A DNA stretch of 64,000 nt from Sulfuricurvum sp. 17-40-25 (GCA_002282015.1 NCIJ01000006.1:1-64000), one strand, 5' to 3'; numbered from the stretch's first letter, positions 46,879 through 56,564 are shown. A program made the numbers and translations. Notes: generated from the sequence alone by a model not told the origin.

Positions 46879-46996
46879 TTATGAATTTTTACCCTCTTCA
46901 GCGACAATAACTTCAAAATAAGTATACGTTTGACGTTTCAATACCTCAACTATCAACGATAAAGAAGTAGCATCCCCTTCTAAATCACAAGGATAT
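46879..46996 (-). pseudogene. Possible remnant of a GT2 glycosyltransferase
   Basis: In the gap 46749-47005, one minus-strand frame reads YPCDLEGDATSLSLIVEVL... FEVIVAEEGKNS and then stops. The pattern (SLIVEVLKRQTYTYFEVIVAE) looks like the start of a GT2 enzyme that is cut off after about 38 codons. No start codon with RBS is seen. Identification is tentative. Confidence 0.4.
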
Positions 46997-47005
46997 CGTT
47001 GACTT

Positions 47006-48103
47006 TCATGCTTGTTGCAACCTCTTTTGTAATTCAGCAAACTTCTTTTGACTCTCAAAAATATCTAAGGCTTTAGCCTTTCCAGTAACTGCATACTCTT
47101 CACGTAATGTAAAATTTTCATGTAACAAAAGCAACTTATCTGCCAAATCTTGACTATCAAATGTTTTAAATAATAGCCCATTAATACCATCATCAATAAT
47201 CTCTAACGGTCCGCCACTGTCACTGCCAACTACACACACCCCACACATCATCGCTTCAATCAGTACTAAACCAAATGTTTCATTTTCCGTCGCAAGTACC
47301 ATAACATCACACAGCTGCATCATAGCCTGAGCTTCACGGGTAAAGCCCGTAAATATAATACGGTCTTTCAATCCTCGCATCACACTATTTTGTTCAAGAG
47401 CCGTTAGATAATCATCACTCATCGCATGCCCGACAATCAATGCTCTGGCATCGATTCCCTGATGAATCAGTTTTTCAATCGCATCGATGACAAGATATTG
47501 CCCTTTTTGCGGTTCAATACGTCCTACTATTCCTACAGTAAACGAATCTGCAAGTCCTAATTCTTGGCGACGGTTCCTATTCTCTTCTTCAGAAATAATA
47601 ATCGGCTGTTCAGCACCAATATAAAGAGTTTCTACTTTTGGACGGATGGACAAAGGAATAAATTTTTCAATTTGTGTTTTTACCTGGTGAGTTACGGTAA
47701 GCATCAAATCCATATTACGGTATAAAAAGCGATGGTACACATCATCTTTGAACCGTGTCATTGTCATATGGCGAGACTGAACTACTTTGGGCTTACGCTT
47801 GGAAAGTAGCTTTGCAATAATGGCCGTTGGAAGATCTTTAGTCCAGTGTAGATGTAAAATATCAATAGACTCATTATCAATAATACGAGCTAAATCACGA
47901 GCTGTAAGCCATGCCGAAAAAACGTAACGGCGCTTTAGTGTGAAATAACGATAGTTTGTGTCATCATAATAACTTCGTAACTTTCCTTTTTCGTTAATTA
48001 CGCTAATACACGTGTCTCCCAAATAACGAGAAGCACGCATCATGTAAAGCTCTAGGCCTCCAAGATCAGGGGAAAGACACAGTTCACATATCTTCTTACC
48101 CAC
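47006..48103 (-). CDS. Glycosyltransferase family 4
   Basis: 365 residues, GT-B fold. N-terminal domain starts LCLSPDLGGLELYMMRAS; the C-terminal nucleotide-sugar domain has VGRIEPQKGQYLVIDAI and the EX7E motif region ATENETFGLVLIEAMMCGVCVVGSDSGG. Probably an LPS or polysaccharide transferase at the inner membrane. It overlaps the GT2 gene upstream by 8 bases, in a three-gene operon with a deacetylase. Confidence 0.9.
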   Translation of the reverse strand: MGKKICELCLSPDLGGLELYMMRASRYLGDTCISVINEKGKLRSYYDDTNYRYFTLKRRYVFSAWLTARDLARIIDNESIDILHLHWTKDLPTAIIAKLLSKRKPKVVQSRHMTMTRFKDDVYHRFLYRNMDLMLTVTHQVKTQIEKFIPLSIRPKVETLYIGAEQPIIISEEENRNRRQELGLADSFTVGIVGRIEPQKGQYLVIDAIEKLIHQGIDARALIVGHAMSDDYLTALEQNSVMRGLKDRIIFTGFTREAQAMMQLCDVMVLATENETFGLVLIEAMMCGVCVVGSDSGGPLEIIDDGINGLLFKTFDSQDLADKLLLLHENFTLREEYAVTGKAKALDIFESQKKFAELQKRLQQA

Positions 48104-48854
48104 GCTTACTCTTTTGCTCCAAATTCATCTCATACAGTTTGATGTATTTATAAAAATTAGTCGCCATATGAGAAAAGGAAATAATGAGTCCCGCATATCC
48201 GTCCAAAAATCCTCGTTTGAGAATATAAGTTCTGAAAAAAGAATAGAGACCATTAAAAAAGGCTTTAAGGGGAGATGAGGATTTACGACCGACATTATCG
48301 TTTGCAAAAAGTGTTGAATAGCGGTCAAGTTTGACAATAAAATCGGAAATACTCATGTAGCTGTAATGCTTCATATTTCCCTCAATAGCCTCTTTATTCA
48401 TCCCCTCATCGATGATATTTTCATGGACTGCATTGTCATTAAATCGCGTTACCGATTTATTGTAGATACGACGTATCTTTTGATTATTCCAGCCGCAATA
48501 TTTGATCTGTATTTCTTTATAAAAAGCAAGAAAATTCACAATATAGATGGTCTTACTGTCTAGAGGTTTGATTTGTAGTGAGTGTAGTAAGGTATCGTCA
48601 ACCACTTCGTCACTGTCAATAATCAAAATCCAATCGTTTTTGGCAAATCCAGCCGCACGGTTTTTTGTCGTCCCAAATCCGTCAAAGTTTCCCTCAATCA
48701 GATTCACATTAGGAAACTCCCGGGCAATGGCTACTGTTTCATCGGTCGAACCGTTATCGTAGACAATTACATCTTCAAAAAGCACTAGACTTTCCAGTGT
48801 ACGGCGAATCGTTCGTGCGCCATTTTTTACAATCATCACTGCCGATACATTCAT
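48096..48854 (-). CDS. Glycosyltransferase family 2, WaaE/KdtX-like
   Basis: 252 residues from MNVSAVMIVKNGARTIRRTLESL; the ATG at 48854 follows the deacetylase stop by 2 bases and matches the family start, better than the in-frame ATG at 48872. Donor-site Asp residues: VYDNGSTDET and LIIDSDEVVDDTL. The Kdo/heptose-region glucosyltransferases of the WaaE type share this layout. Acceptor not provable here. Confidence 0.87.
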   Translation of the reverse strand: MNVSAVMIVKNGARTIRRTLESLVLFEDVIVYDNGSTDETVAIAREFPNVNLIEGNFDGFGTTKNRAAGFAKNDWILIIDSDEVVDDTLLHSLQIKPLDSKTIYIVNFLAFYKEIQIKYCGWNNQKIRRIYNKSVTRFNDNAVHENIIDEGMNKEAIEGNMKHYSYMSISDFIVKLDRYSTLFANDNVGRKSSSPLKAFFNGLYSFFRTYILKRGFLDGYAGLIISFSHMATNFYKYIKLYEMNLEQKSKRG

Positions 48855-48856
48855 AC

Positions 48857-49588
48857 TCAACTCTTTGCCCATTTCACCATAGTTTTACACCAAAAAACAA
48901 ATTGGCTCAAAGGGTTAAAAAGGGAGCATGGGCGTTTAAGCCCATCCCCTTTGATACGATAGATCAATCCGCCAATGCCATCCCACGAAGGATTAAGTGC
49001 ATTACCGATACGAAATACGTATGAATAATGTTCTCTCGCTAACTCAACTGCAGCATCGTTGTACTTGCCATACGGAAGGACAAACGAATCAACACGACAG
49101 CCGATTTTTTCTTCAAGCATTACTTTAGAAGAAAAGATCTCTTTTTCCAAATCAATGCCCTCATCTATCAGATTCACATGATTCATTGAGTGCGAAGCGA
49201 TCATAACATGCCCGCTTTGAACCATTTCTCGAAGCTCTTTAAAGGTACAAAAAGGGGCAAAATCATTATAGTTTTTGTAGATATCTTCATGTTTTAAAGA
49301 TAAGCGTTGTTGTGAATCAATATCCGTATGATCAAGAATAAAAGCGCAGGGAACTGCGAGAAGAGCTTTTAGATTGTACTGCTTGAGCAAGGGAAAAATA
49401 TAATAGTAAAAATCGTAATACGCATCGTCAAACGTCAAACAAATAGAACGATTGGTGATGGTTTCGCCTGGAAAAATAGTAGTGTAGCGCTCGCTGATAA
49501 GTTCCAAGTGGGCTTTCATCATCACATCTGAATTCGAAAGAGGCAGGTCATCACTGTTAACATGATGGTACATAATGACTGGTAGCAT
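48857..49588 (-). CDS. Polysaccharide deacetylase (NodB domain)
   Basis: 243 residues. NodB landmarks: MYHHVN start, metal and catalytic Asp pair in LTFDDAYYDFY, His residues in IASHSMNHVN and the VLPYGKYND loop. The family removes N- or O-acetyl groups from sugars. No signal peptide, so it may act on a cytoplasmic precursor. First gene of the operon with the GT2 and GT4 genes; it lies in the LPS region where a deacetylated amino sugar could matter. Confidence 0.88.
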   Translation of the reverse strand: MLPVIMYHHVNSDDLPLSNSDVMMKAHLELISERYTTIFPGETITNRSICLTFDDAYYDFYYYIFPLLKQYNLKALLAVPCAFILDHTDIDSQQRLSLKHEDIYKNYNDFAPFCTFKELREMVQSGHVMIASHSMNHVNLIDEGIDLEKEIFSSKVMLEEKIGCRVDSFVLPYGKYNDAAVELAREHYSYVFRIGNALNPSWDGIGGLIYRIKGDGLKRPCSLFNPLSQFVFWCKTMVKWAKS

Positions 49589-49660
49589 TCTACTGTCCTC
49601 TCTCGCCTTTCAGGAATTATAAAGTATCATACCACACCCTCACTTAGGCAAAAGGTTACC

Positions 49661-50428
49661 ATGAGCGTTCAGTGCGACTATTCATCTAATTATGAATCAC
49701 TTATCCACTCTTTCGAATCCATACAAGCGATTTTCGCAGGAGATAATCACAGTATCCATAAGGCACGTAATGAACTGAAAATCATTGAACTGGACGGAAT
49801 CAGCACTGTTGTAAAATCGTTTAAGGTACCTCATCTGCTTAACCGTATTGTTTATACCTATTTTCGCAAGAGCAAGGCCTATAAATCCTACCATAATGCG
49901 CTTCGCTTGAGAGAGTTAAATATCTCAACTCCCAATCCCATTGCACAAATCGAGTTTTTTGAATCCGGACTTTTAGGCGAAAGTTTTTTTATTGCTGAAT
50001 ATTTTGCTTATGATTTCACTATCCGAACTCCACTGCTTGAACCCCTTGAAGATCGAGAATCGATTTTCAAAGCCTTTGCGGCCTATACCTATGATCTGCA
50101 CCAAAAAGGGGTCTGGCATCTAGATTACTCCCCGGGTAATATTCTCATCAAACGCACGGACAAAGGCTACCTCTTTAGCATTGTGGATATCAACCGTATG
50201 GAGTTTCGGCCTATTAGTCCACTCGAGGGATGTGAAAACTTTAACAAGTTGTGGGCATCCGATGAAGAACTGGAAATTATGGGGCGGGAATATGCGCGAC
50301 TAAGCGGATTTAATGTCGCAGTAACGATCGCCGAAATGAAAAAATATAACGACGCCAATAAGAGAACCAAAAATTTTAAAAAAAGACTCAAAAACCTTTT
50401 AAAAGGAAATTTTTCAACTCCTGCTTAA
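49661..50428 (+). CDS. WaaP/Kdo-kinase-like LPS kinase
   Basis: 255 residues, protein kinase-like fold. The catalytic loop is WHLDYSPGNILIK (His-x-Asp and Asn), followed by IVDINRM, which takes the place of the DFG metal site. Relatives (WaaP, KdkA) phosphorylate heptose or Kdo in LPS core with ATP. It is alone on the plus strand, divergent from the deacetylase operon, and its last 41 bases overlap the convergent GT9 gene. Confidence 0.82.
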   Translation: MSVQCDYSSNYESLIHSFESIQAIFAGDNHSIHKARNELKIIELDGISTVVKSFKVPHLLNRIVYTYFRKSKAYKSYHNALRLRELNISTPNPIAQIEFFESGLLGESFFIAEYFAYDFTIRTPLLEPLEDRESIFKAFAAYTYDLHQKGVWHLDYSPGNILIKRTDKGYLFSIVDINRMEFRPISPLEGCENFNKLWASDEELEIMGREYARLSGFNVAVTIAEMKKYNDANKRTKNFKKRLKNLLKGNFSTPA

Positions 50429-51359
50429 CGGTTTCAAACATCTTAGCTCTTCCTTCTGGTTCTAATGGAATCATAAAATGATGTTGCCGACTCTCTTCAC
50501 CAATACTCTTCCAGCGTGCCGCAGAGGCAAATTTAGAATCTCCAAAAAACGTCAATGTCTCACAACCGCTCGCACTTGCTAGATGATACGTTCCCGTTGA
50601 GGTACTCACAAAAAGTTTGAATCGGCTCAGTAATGCCGCAAAATCAACAATGCTTCCTTGCGAACGATATAAGATGACGCTAGTGTCTCCTAAAAGCTCC
50701 TTGGCTTGCTCATAAAGCTTTTCTTCATCCGGACCAAACGTCATCACAACATCAATGGTTTGATTCTCAACCGTAAGCTTTACTAGCTCTATATATTCTT
50801 CCAAGGTCCAATTGGCATCAGAGGATCCTCCAAATCCAGGATGAAAGGCGACTATTGGTTTAGTAATAGAATATTCACCACAAAATTTCTGAAAGTTTTC
50901 ATCCGTAAAGCGTAAAAGAGGTTTGGGAAAATCAAGTAAAATATCTTCAAAAAGTACTCGAGCAAGCTGTAGGTTGTATTCAAACTCTGCCATCTCTACA
51001 CGACTGCGGCGCTGTTTGATACCATGGGTGTAAAAGATTTGGGCTATTTTGGTTGCTGGCGCTATGCGAATAGGAATACGGGCTAAAAATTGGGCGATAG
51101 CGACACGAGTATTGGAAAAAAGTGTAATAGAGGCACGAATCTTAGCTTTTTTAATTTTAAACATCAGTTCCAAAATATCAGGAGCGTCATCTACGATTAC
51201 CTCATCGATAAAATCACACGATTGGGCAAGCTTACGATTTAAAGGTGCTACAAGAGCGATAATACGGTTTGATGGATTATAGTGTTTCAGGACATACAGT
51301 GTCGGCAATGCCGTAATAAAATCACCTAGCTTGTCGTTTCGTACCACTAATATATTCAT
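50388..51359 (-). CDS. Glycosyltransferase family 9 (heptosyltransferase-like)
   Basis: 323 residues. VVRNDKLGDFITALPTLYVL at the start and FVSTSTGTYHLASASGCETLTFFG near the C-terminus are GT9 motifs. A donor-site segment FHPGFGGSSDANW is typical. It should transfer a heptose to the LPS core in the cytoplasm. Single gene, convergent with the kinase gene (41-base overlap) and divergent from the glycosidase-like gene. Confidence 0.87.
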   Translation of the reverse strand: MNILVVRNDKLGDFITALPTLYVLKHYNPSNRIIALVAPLNRKLAQSCDFIDEVIVDDAPDILELMFKIKKAKIRASITLFSNTRVAIAQFLARIPIRIAPATKIAQIFYTHGIKQRRSRVEMAEFEYNLQLARVLFEDILLDFPKPLLRFTDENFQKFCGEYSITKPIVAFHPGFGGSSDANWTLEEYIELVKLTVENQTIDVVMTFGPDEEKLYEQAKELLGDTSVILYRSQGSIVDFAALLSRFKLFVSTSTGTYHLASASGCETLTFFGDSKFASAARWKSIGEESRQHHFMIPLEPEGRAKMFETVKQELKNFLLKGF

Positions 51360-51416
51360 TATCCCACCTCGTTTATTCCTTATATTTTACCCGATTCCTG
51401 TTGATAAAACGGTACA

Positions 51417-52595
51417 ATGTCACCTATGAAAGAACCGTTTGCCTGGGATCATTATTCCGATCAACCTGCCATCATCCGCGACAAAGCACTAAAGCGTAAG
51501 ATGCGGCGTAGTGCATTGTTCTCACTTATCAAAACTTTTTTAATTTCTTTAATTGTGTTACCCATTGCTTATATCGTAACCTTTTTCCTTCCTCGCAAAA
51601 AAATAAGTGGTGAAGAGTTCTTTGGTATGGGAGTCAACCTCAACAACAACCCTGCTCTCGTGCCAGAATATATCAACGAATTAGGTGTCAAGAAGCTCCT
51701 TGTGCGTATTGCTCTTTGGGAGATGGATCGTCTGGATGAGTACGTGGCTTTTATCGATTCACTCCAAGAACATCATATTACTGTTGCTATCTTGCAGGAC
51801 CGTGAACATATTACTGATCTTAACCTCACAAAAGTGCATTTAAGCCAAATATTTACAGCACTTGAGCATCACTGTAATACCTATGTTATCGGATCAACCA
51901 TCAATCGTGCAAAATGGGGATTTTTCAGTGTAAATGAATATCTTAAATTTTATTCGGTCGCTTATAGTTTGAAAAAAGAGCTCTTTCCCAATCTCAAGTT
52001 CATTGGTTCCCAGACAATCGATTTTGAACTTCACTTTACCACTCATACGCTTTTCAATCTTCAAAATATTTATTTCGATGCACTAGGGACACTTCTGTAT
52101 GTTGACAGACGCGGTGCGCCTGAAAATACCCAGATGGGATTTAATCTGATGGGGAAAATCAACCTTATCGATGCCCTGATGCGTCTTAGTTTTAAAACTG
52201 CCAATGAACTCATCATAACCGAGACCAATTGGCCGATCAAAAATACAGCACCCTATGCCCCCACCAGCGAATACGAGTGTGTAGATGAAGCAGAGTATAC
52301 GAACTACATGATACGCTATCATCTACTGGCCTTTGCGACTCAAAAAGTTACCAGTGTGTATTGGCATCAGCTCATCGCACCCGGATATGGGCTCATTGAT
52401 AATCGAGAAGGGGTTATCATCAAACGAAATGCTTTTTATGCCTATCAAACGATGTTCACCCATTTAGGTGATGCGACCTTTGATCATTTTAGTAAAAAAA
52501 ATGGAGCCTATCACCTAATATGTTCTACTCCAAGAGGGTCGCTAACTATTACGTGGGATCTTCATTCAACACCGATTTATACCTACAAGGCTTAA
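51417..52595 (+). CDS. Glycoside hydrolase-like membrane protein
   Basis: 392 residues; an ATG at 51426 (MKEPFAWDHY) is an alternative start 9 bases later. An N-terminal cytoplasmic stretch rich in Lys/Arg is followed by one membrane helix (about 35-60), so the rest is probably periplasmic. The soluble part resembles a TIM-barrel glycosidase: NLNNNPALVPEYINELGV, VIGSTINRAKW, and a possible nucleophile Glu in LIITETNWPIKN. I cannot assign a GH family. It sits between two GT9 genes, suggesting glycan trimming or sensing. Confidence 0.6.
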   Translation: MSPMKEPFAWDHYSDQPAIIRDKALKRKMRRSALFSLIKTFLISLIVLPIAYIVTFFLPRKKISGEEFFGMGVNLNNNPALVPEYINELGVKKLLVRIALWEMDRLDEYVAFIDSLQEHHITVAILQDREHITDLNLTKVHLSQIFTALEHHCNTYVIGSTINRAKWGFFSVNEYLKFYSVAYSLKKELFPNLKFIGSQTIDFELHFTTHTLFNLQNIYFDALGTLLYVDRRGAPENTQMGFNLMGKINLIDALMRLSFKTANELIITETNWPIKNTAPYAPTSEYECVDEAEYTNYMIRYHLLAFATQKVTSVYWHQLIAPGYGLIDNREGVIIKRNAFYAYQTMFTHLGDATFDHFSKKNGAYHLICSTPRGSLTITWDLHSTPIYTYKA

Positions 52596-52596
52596 T

Positions 52597-53556
52597 GTGA
52601 CCATTTTAATCATTCTCCCAAACTGGCTAGGCGATGCGGTAATGGCAACACCCGCTATAGAAGCGCTCTGTGAACAATACCCCCAAGCACAGTTAACACT
52701 TGTAGGTTCTCACGTCAGTATAGAAGCCCTCAAACATCATCCGCAATGCACACGAAGTTATGTAGATGAAACGAAAAAAAAGGGGAACCGTTTTCTCAAT
52801 ACCTATCGTTTTGCCAAGGAGCTTGGGGCTCATGATATGGCCATCACTTTTCGCAACCAGCTGCATTCCTCTCTTTTGCTGTATTGGAGCCAAACACCAA
52901 TAACTGCAGGACGTTCAACATGGCATTCAAAGCTTTTGCTTACCCATGCAATCAAACCAACCCATCCCTCACATCTGGTAGAACAATATGGTGACATAGC
53001 CCAAAGCTTAACTCCAAAACCTCTTGAGATAGAAAAACTAAAGCTTCACCTTCCTGTCCATCAATACTATCGTCCAACACTTGGGATTAATCCGGGAGCC
53101 ACCTATGGAAGTGCCAAACGATGGTATCCCGAAAAGTTTGCCGCAGTAGCTCTGGAGTTGAGTAATCACTATGAGATTATTTTATTCGGAGGCCCTGGCG
53201 AAGTGGATATGGCAAAAGACATTGAATCACGCCTTCATGGTATTGCCCTCACTAATATGGCAGGAAAAACATCTGTGCCTGAGTTGTGCTCCATGATTGC
53301 CGGATTGGATATGTTTATCACCAACGACAGTGGCCCCATGCATGTTGCCGCAGCGTATCAAGTTCCGACAGTAGCTATTTTTGGTCCGACACGGTATTTA
53401 GAAACGTCTCAATGGAAAAATGAAAAAAGTAAGATTGTCCGACACGATATGGAGTGTGCACCTTGCATGAAGCGTGAATGTCCTCTAGGACATCACGAAT
53501 GTATGAAGAATATCACCCCAAATGAGGTAATAGAAGCGGTTAGAAGTCTAATCTGA
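52597..53556 (+). CDS. waaF: LPS heptosyltransferase II
   Basis: 319 residues from a GTG one base after the previous stop. GT9 with the WaaF-type features NWLGDAVMATPAIEALCE, NPGATYGSAKRWYPEKFA and TNDSGPMHVAAAYQVPTVAIFGPT, ending with the Cys-rich ECAPCMKRECPLGHHECM segment usual in WaaF. It adds the second L,D-heptose to the inner core. Its end overlaps the convergent yfaZ gene by 17 bases. Confidence 0.93.
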   Translation: MTILIILPNWLGDAVMATPAIEALCEQYPQAQLTLVGSHVSIEALKHHPQCTRSYVDETKKKGNRFLNTYRFAKELGAHDMAITFRNQLHSSLLLYWSQTPITAGRSTWHSKLLLTHAIKPTHPSHLVEQYGDIAQSLTPKPLEIEKLKLHLPVHQYYRPTLGINPGATYGSAKRWYPEKFAAVALELSNHYEIILFGGPGEVDMAKDIESRLHGIALTNMAGKTSVPELCSMIAGLDMFITNDSGPMHVAAAYQVPTVAIFGPTRYLETSQWKNEKSKIVRHDMECAPCMKRECPLGHHECMKNITPNEVIEAVRSLI

Positions 53557-54124
53557 GTCCAAAATACCATGAATCGTTATACGTCACACTGCGATTTTTC
53601 AAATTGGTATCGATCTGGCGATATCCAACTTCCACACGAGCATTCTCAATGGGTTCTACATCTAAGTGAATACGCGTCTCAAAATAATCATCCGCATCTT
53701 TAAACGCAAGTACTGAAGGAGCATAATACAGTGCCCCTCCTAGATAAAATGCGATTGGAGAATGAAGCGGCAACTTTAGCTCTGCCTCAATTCCTAATGG
53801 AATCGCAGCATAACTTTGACCATCGATCTTAGTAAATTCACCTTTAAATCCAAGCCCTATTTTTAATCCTCGAACACCGGTAACATCGTTTTGTGCCATA
53901 AAGGAAACTTCCATCAACGCATCAGGATCGGCAATCGTTTGACTGTTATTGTTGTCCCCATTTAAAAATCGAGCACCAACATACGTATGTGCTAAACTCC
54001 CCATACGTCCCATATCCAGACGAATCTGTCCTTCAACGTCTTTATCATTGACATTGACTTCCACTTGATGTGCCCCAAACGCTGCACTGCAAATTAATGC
54101 AATTAGTACTATTTTTTTTAACAT
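53540..54124 (-). CDS. yfaZ: YfaZ-family outer-membrane protein
   Basis: 194 residues. Signal peptide (about 1-17), then a beta-rich chain ending in an aromatic residue (YFGLRLDF), the usual end of an outer-membrane barrel. The YfaZ pattern (VNVNDKDVEGQIRLDMG, YYAPSVLAFKDADDYFE) is clear. Function unknown. It overlaps the hldE stop by 7 bases, so it is co-transcribed with the heptose genes. Confidence 0.85.
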   Translation of the reverse strand: MLKKIVLIALICSAAFGAHQVEVNVNDKDVEGQIRLDMGRMGSLAHTYVGARFLNGDNNNSQTIADPDALMEVSFMAQNDVTGVRGLKIGLGFKGEFTKIDGQSYAAIPLGIEAELKLPLHSPIAFYLGGALYYAPSVLAFKDADDYFETRIHLDVEPIENARVEVGYRQIDTNLKNRSVTYNDSWYFGLRLDF

Positions 54125-55551
54125 GTTGTTCCTTCATTGATACGTGCAATCGTGGCTGTCGTACTTTTTCCATCTACAAATTCTACCAAACGTAGTTCTT
54201 TAGCAAATTGGGCTCCAACAACTGATTTTCCCTCATAGTCCCCACCCTTGACTAAAATATCAGGAGAAATACTTTTGATAAGTTCATAAGGGGTTTCATC
54301 GCTAAACATCACGACATAATCGACCGATTCAAGTGCAGCTAAAATATACGCACGGTCATTTTGAGGATTTACCGGTCGTGTTGGTCCTTTGAGTTCTCGA
54401 ACAGAGCTATCCGAGTTAAGCCCTACAATCAAAACATCCCCATAACTTTTTGCCTCTTGGAGATATTTAACATGTCCCACATGAAGAATATCAAAACAAC
54501 CGTTCGTGAAAACGACGCGCTTACCTTCACGCTTGAATCGTTGTGCAATCGCCACAATCTCGGTTTGCGACTTAATATGCGTATCTGAACTACTTTGATG
54601 CAAGCTGGATTCATAGGTCTCGATCTCGTCCAAAGTCACCGTGGCAGATCCGATCTTACCCACAACCACTGCAGCCGCATGATTGGCAAAAGGAGCTGCC
54701 TCATCGATAGAGAGTCCACACGAAAGAGCAAAAGATAAAGAAGCGATAACCGTATCCCCCGCACCCGTAACATCAAAGACCTCTTTGGCAACCGTCGGAT
54801 ATCGACGCATACTCTCATCATAAATAGCGATCCCGTCTTCAGAGAGGGTGATCATAGAACATTGCAAGTTACATGTAGACTTAAGACCCAAAAGTGCTTC
54901 ACGTAAAGTTTCGTCATCTTTAATCGTAATCCCCGTTGCTTCGGAAGCCTCTTTTTTATTGGGTGTCAGTAAATAAGCACCGCTGTATTTACAATAATCT
55001 TTCCCCTTTGGGTCAACCAAAACTTTTTTATCTTTGGTTTTAGCGCACGCGATAACCCCTTGGGCCACGGCCTCGGTTATAACTCCTTTACCGTAATCAG
55101 AGAGAATCACCATATCGCATTGATCGATAATACGTAAAACATAAGCAATGAGTTTTTGAGCACTTAACTCTTCGATAGATTCTTTTGACTCTTTGTCATA
55201 ACGCAGTATTTGCTGATTTGAGGCAATAATGCGGCTTTTTTTAGAGGTTTTACGTCCCTCCTGAATAACCAATCCCTCGCATGAAGCACCCAGTGAAGAA
55301 AGCATTTTCGTAAGCTCAAGACCATTTTCATCATCACCTATCACACCAGCCACACTGACACGCGCACCCAATGTTACGAGATTATTGACAACGTTTCCAG
55401 CCCCACCGAGAACCGTTGTCTCACGTGCGATATCAACCACTTGAACCGGAGCTTCAGGAGAGATACGTTCACACCCACCCCATAAATAATGGTCAATCAT
55501 CAAATCACCAATAACAAGAATATGAGGCTGTGCGTTTTTCAAACGATTCAT
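54118..55551 (-). CDS. hldE: Bifunctional heptose kinase/adenylyltransferase
   Basis: 477 residues. The N-terminal ribokinase-like domain (about 1-325) has NNLVTLGARVSVAGV and the DVTGAGDTVIASL motif near 262-274. The C-terminal nucleotidyltransferase domain (about 340-477) has FTNGCFDILHVGHVKYL with the HxGH motif. It makes heptose 1,7-bisphosphate, and then ADP-heptose after GmhB has acted. It overlaps hldD by 4 bases. The full pathway partners gmhA and gmhB are at 60130-61219. Confidence 0.97.
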   Translation of the reverse strand: MNRLKNAQPHILVIGDLMIDHYLWGGCERISPEAPVQVVDIARETTVLGGAGNVVNNLVTLGARVSVAGVIGDDENGLELTKMLSSLGASCEGLVIQEGRKTSKKSRIIASNQQILRYDKESKESIEELSAQKLIAYVLRIIDQCDMVILSDYGKGVITEAVAQGVIACAKTKDKKVLVDPKGKDYCKYSGAYLLTPNKKEASEATGITIKDDETLREALLGLKSTCNLQCSMITLSEDGIAIYDESMRRYPTVAKEVFDVTGAGDTVIASLSFALSCGLSIDEAAPFANHAAAVVVGKIGSATVTLDEIETYESSLHQSSSDTHIKSQTEIVAIAQRFKREGKRVVFTNGCFDILHVGHVKYLQEAKSYGDVLIVGLNSDSSVRELKGPTRPVNPQNDRAYILAALESVDYVVMFSDETPYELIKSISPDILVKGGDYEGKSVVGAQFAKELRLVEFVDGKSTTATIARINEGTTC

Positions 55552-56564
55552 TCAACTTCCTCAGTAAAGAGTCGTTTGATCTCAGGAGCATACGCTTTGA
55601 TACCGTCTTCAAATTCAAAACGAGGGCTATAACCTAATATCTCACGGGTACTGTCGATATCTGCTTCGGTATGGAATTGATACCGTCCAATATACGGATT
55701 AGGAATGTACTCACACGTAAATGAGGTTCCCAATTCATGCTGTAAAATATTCACCATTGATTGAAACGAACGTGCTTTTCCAGTACCCACATTAAACACT
55801 CCCGATTGACTCGGATGCATTGCCAAGATGTTGGCTTGAACAATATCTTCGATGTAAATAAAATCACGCAAAATTTTGTCCGAATTTTCAAAAAGTTTAG
55901 GATTCTTACCACTAAGTAACTGATGCCCAAACTGCACAACCATAGAAGCCGTTTTGTTTTTGAAAAATTCATGAGGTCCGTATACATTAAAATAGCGTAA
56001 TCCCACAATCGAGATATTGGTAAATTTTAGCGCATAATCCCGTGCCAAATGATCCATCATCAATTTTGAAAAACCGTACACATTTTGAGGAGCTTCACGA
56101 CCGACTCTCTGGGGAGATGGTGCATCACCATAGGTTGCTCCCGATGAGGCATAGATCATATTGGCATCATGTGCTACCGCCATATCCAGTAAATCTTTAA
56201 ATGCATTGACATTGGTCTGAATCATTAGGTCTTGCTCTAATGCAGTCGTATCCGAAATGGCCGCTTCATGAAAAATATAATCAAATTTGTACTGTGTAGA
56301 AAGCTTTGCAAGGAGGGCTTGATCGTTGATGTCTCCACTGATCACTTCGCCCGTAAAACCAATCAGATTTTTAAAGTGGCCAAAACTTTTTAGATTTCCG
56401 TTGGAAAGTGTCAAATTGGAGCGAAAAAGATCTAATACCACAACCTTAGCTTGCGGATAATGTTTTTGAAAATAGAAAGCGAGGTTAGACCCTATAAAAC
56501 CGGCTCCACCTGTAATCAAAATAGTTTTGTTGTTAAAATCAATATCACTGTAGCGCATAAGCAC
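55548..56564 (-). CDS. hldD: ADP-glyceromanno-heptose 6-epimerase
   Basis: 338 residues; a Met two codons later (MRYSDIDFNN) is an alternative start. Short-chain dehydrogenase fold with TGGAGFIGSNLAF (NADP site), the YASSGATYG active-site stretch and YGFSK as the catalytic Tyr-x3-Lys. It turns ADP-D,D-heptose into ADP-L,D-heptose. First gene of the hldD-hldE-yfaZ operon; a -10-like TACAAT lies 27 bases before its start. Confidence 0.96.
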   Translation of the reverse strand: MLMRYSDIDFNNKTILITGGAGFIGSNLAFYFQKHYPQAKVVVLDLFRSNLTLSNGNLKSFGHFKNLIGFTGEVISGDINDQALLAKLSTQYKFDYIFHEAAISDTTALEQDLMIQTNVNAFKDLLDMAVAHDANMIYASSGATYGDAPSPQRVGREAPQNVYGFSKLMMDHLARDYALKFTNISIVGLRYFNVYGPHEFFKNKTASMVVQFGHQLLSGKNPKLFENSDKILRDFIYIEDIVQANILAMHPSQSGVFNVGTGKARSFQSMVNILQHELGTSFTCEYIPNPYIGRYQFHTEADIDSTREILGYSPRFEFEDGIKAYAPEIKRLFTEEVE

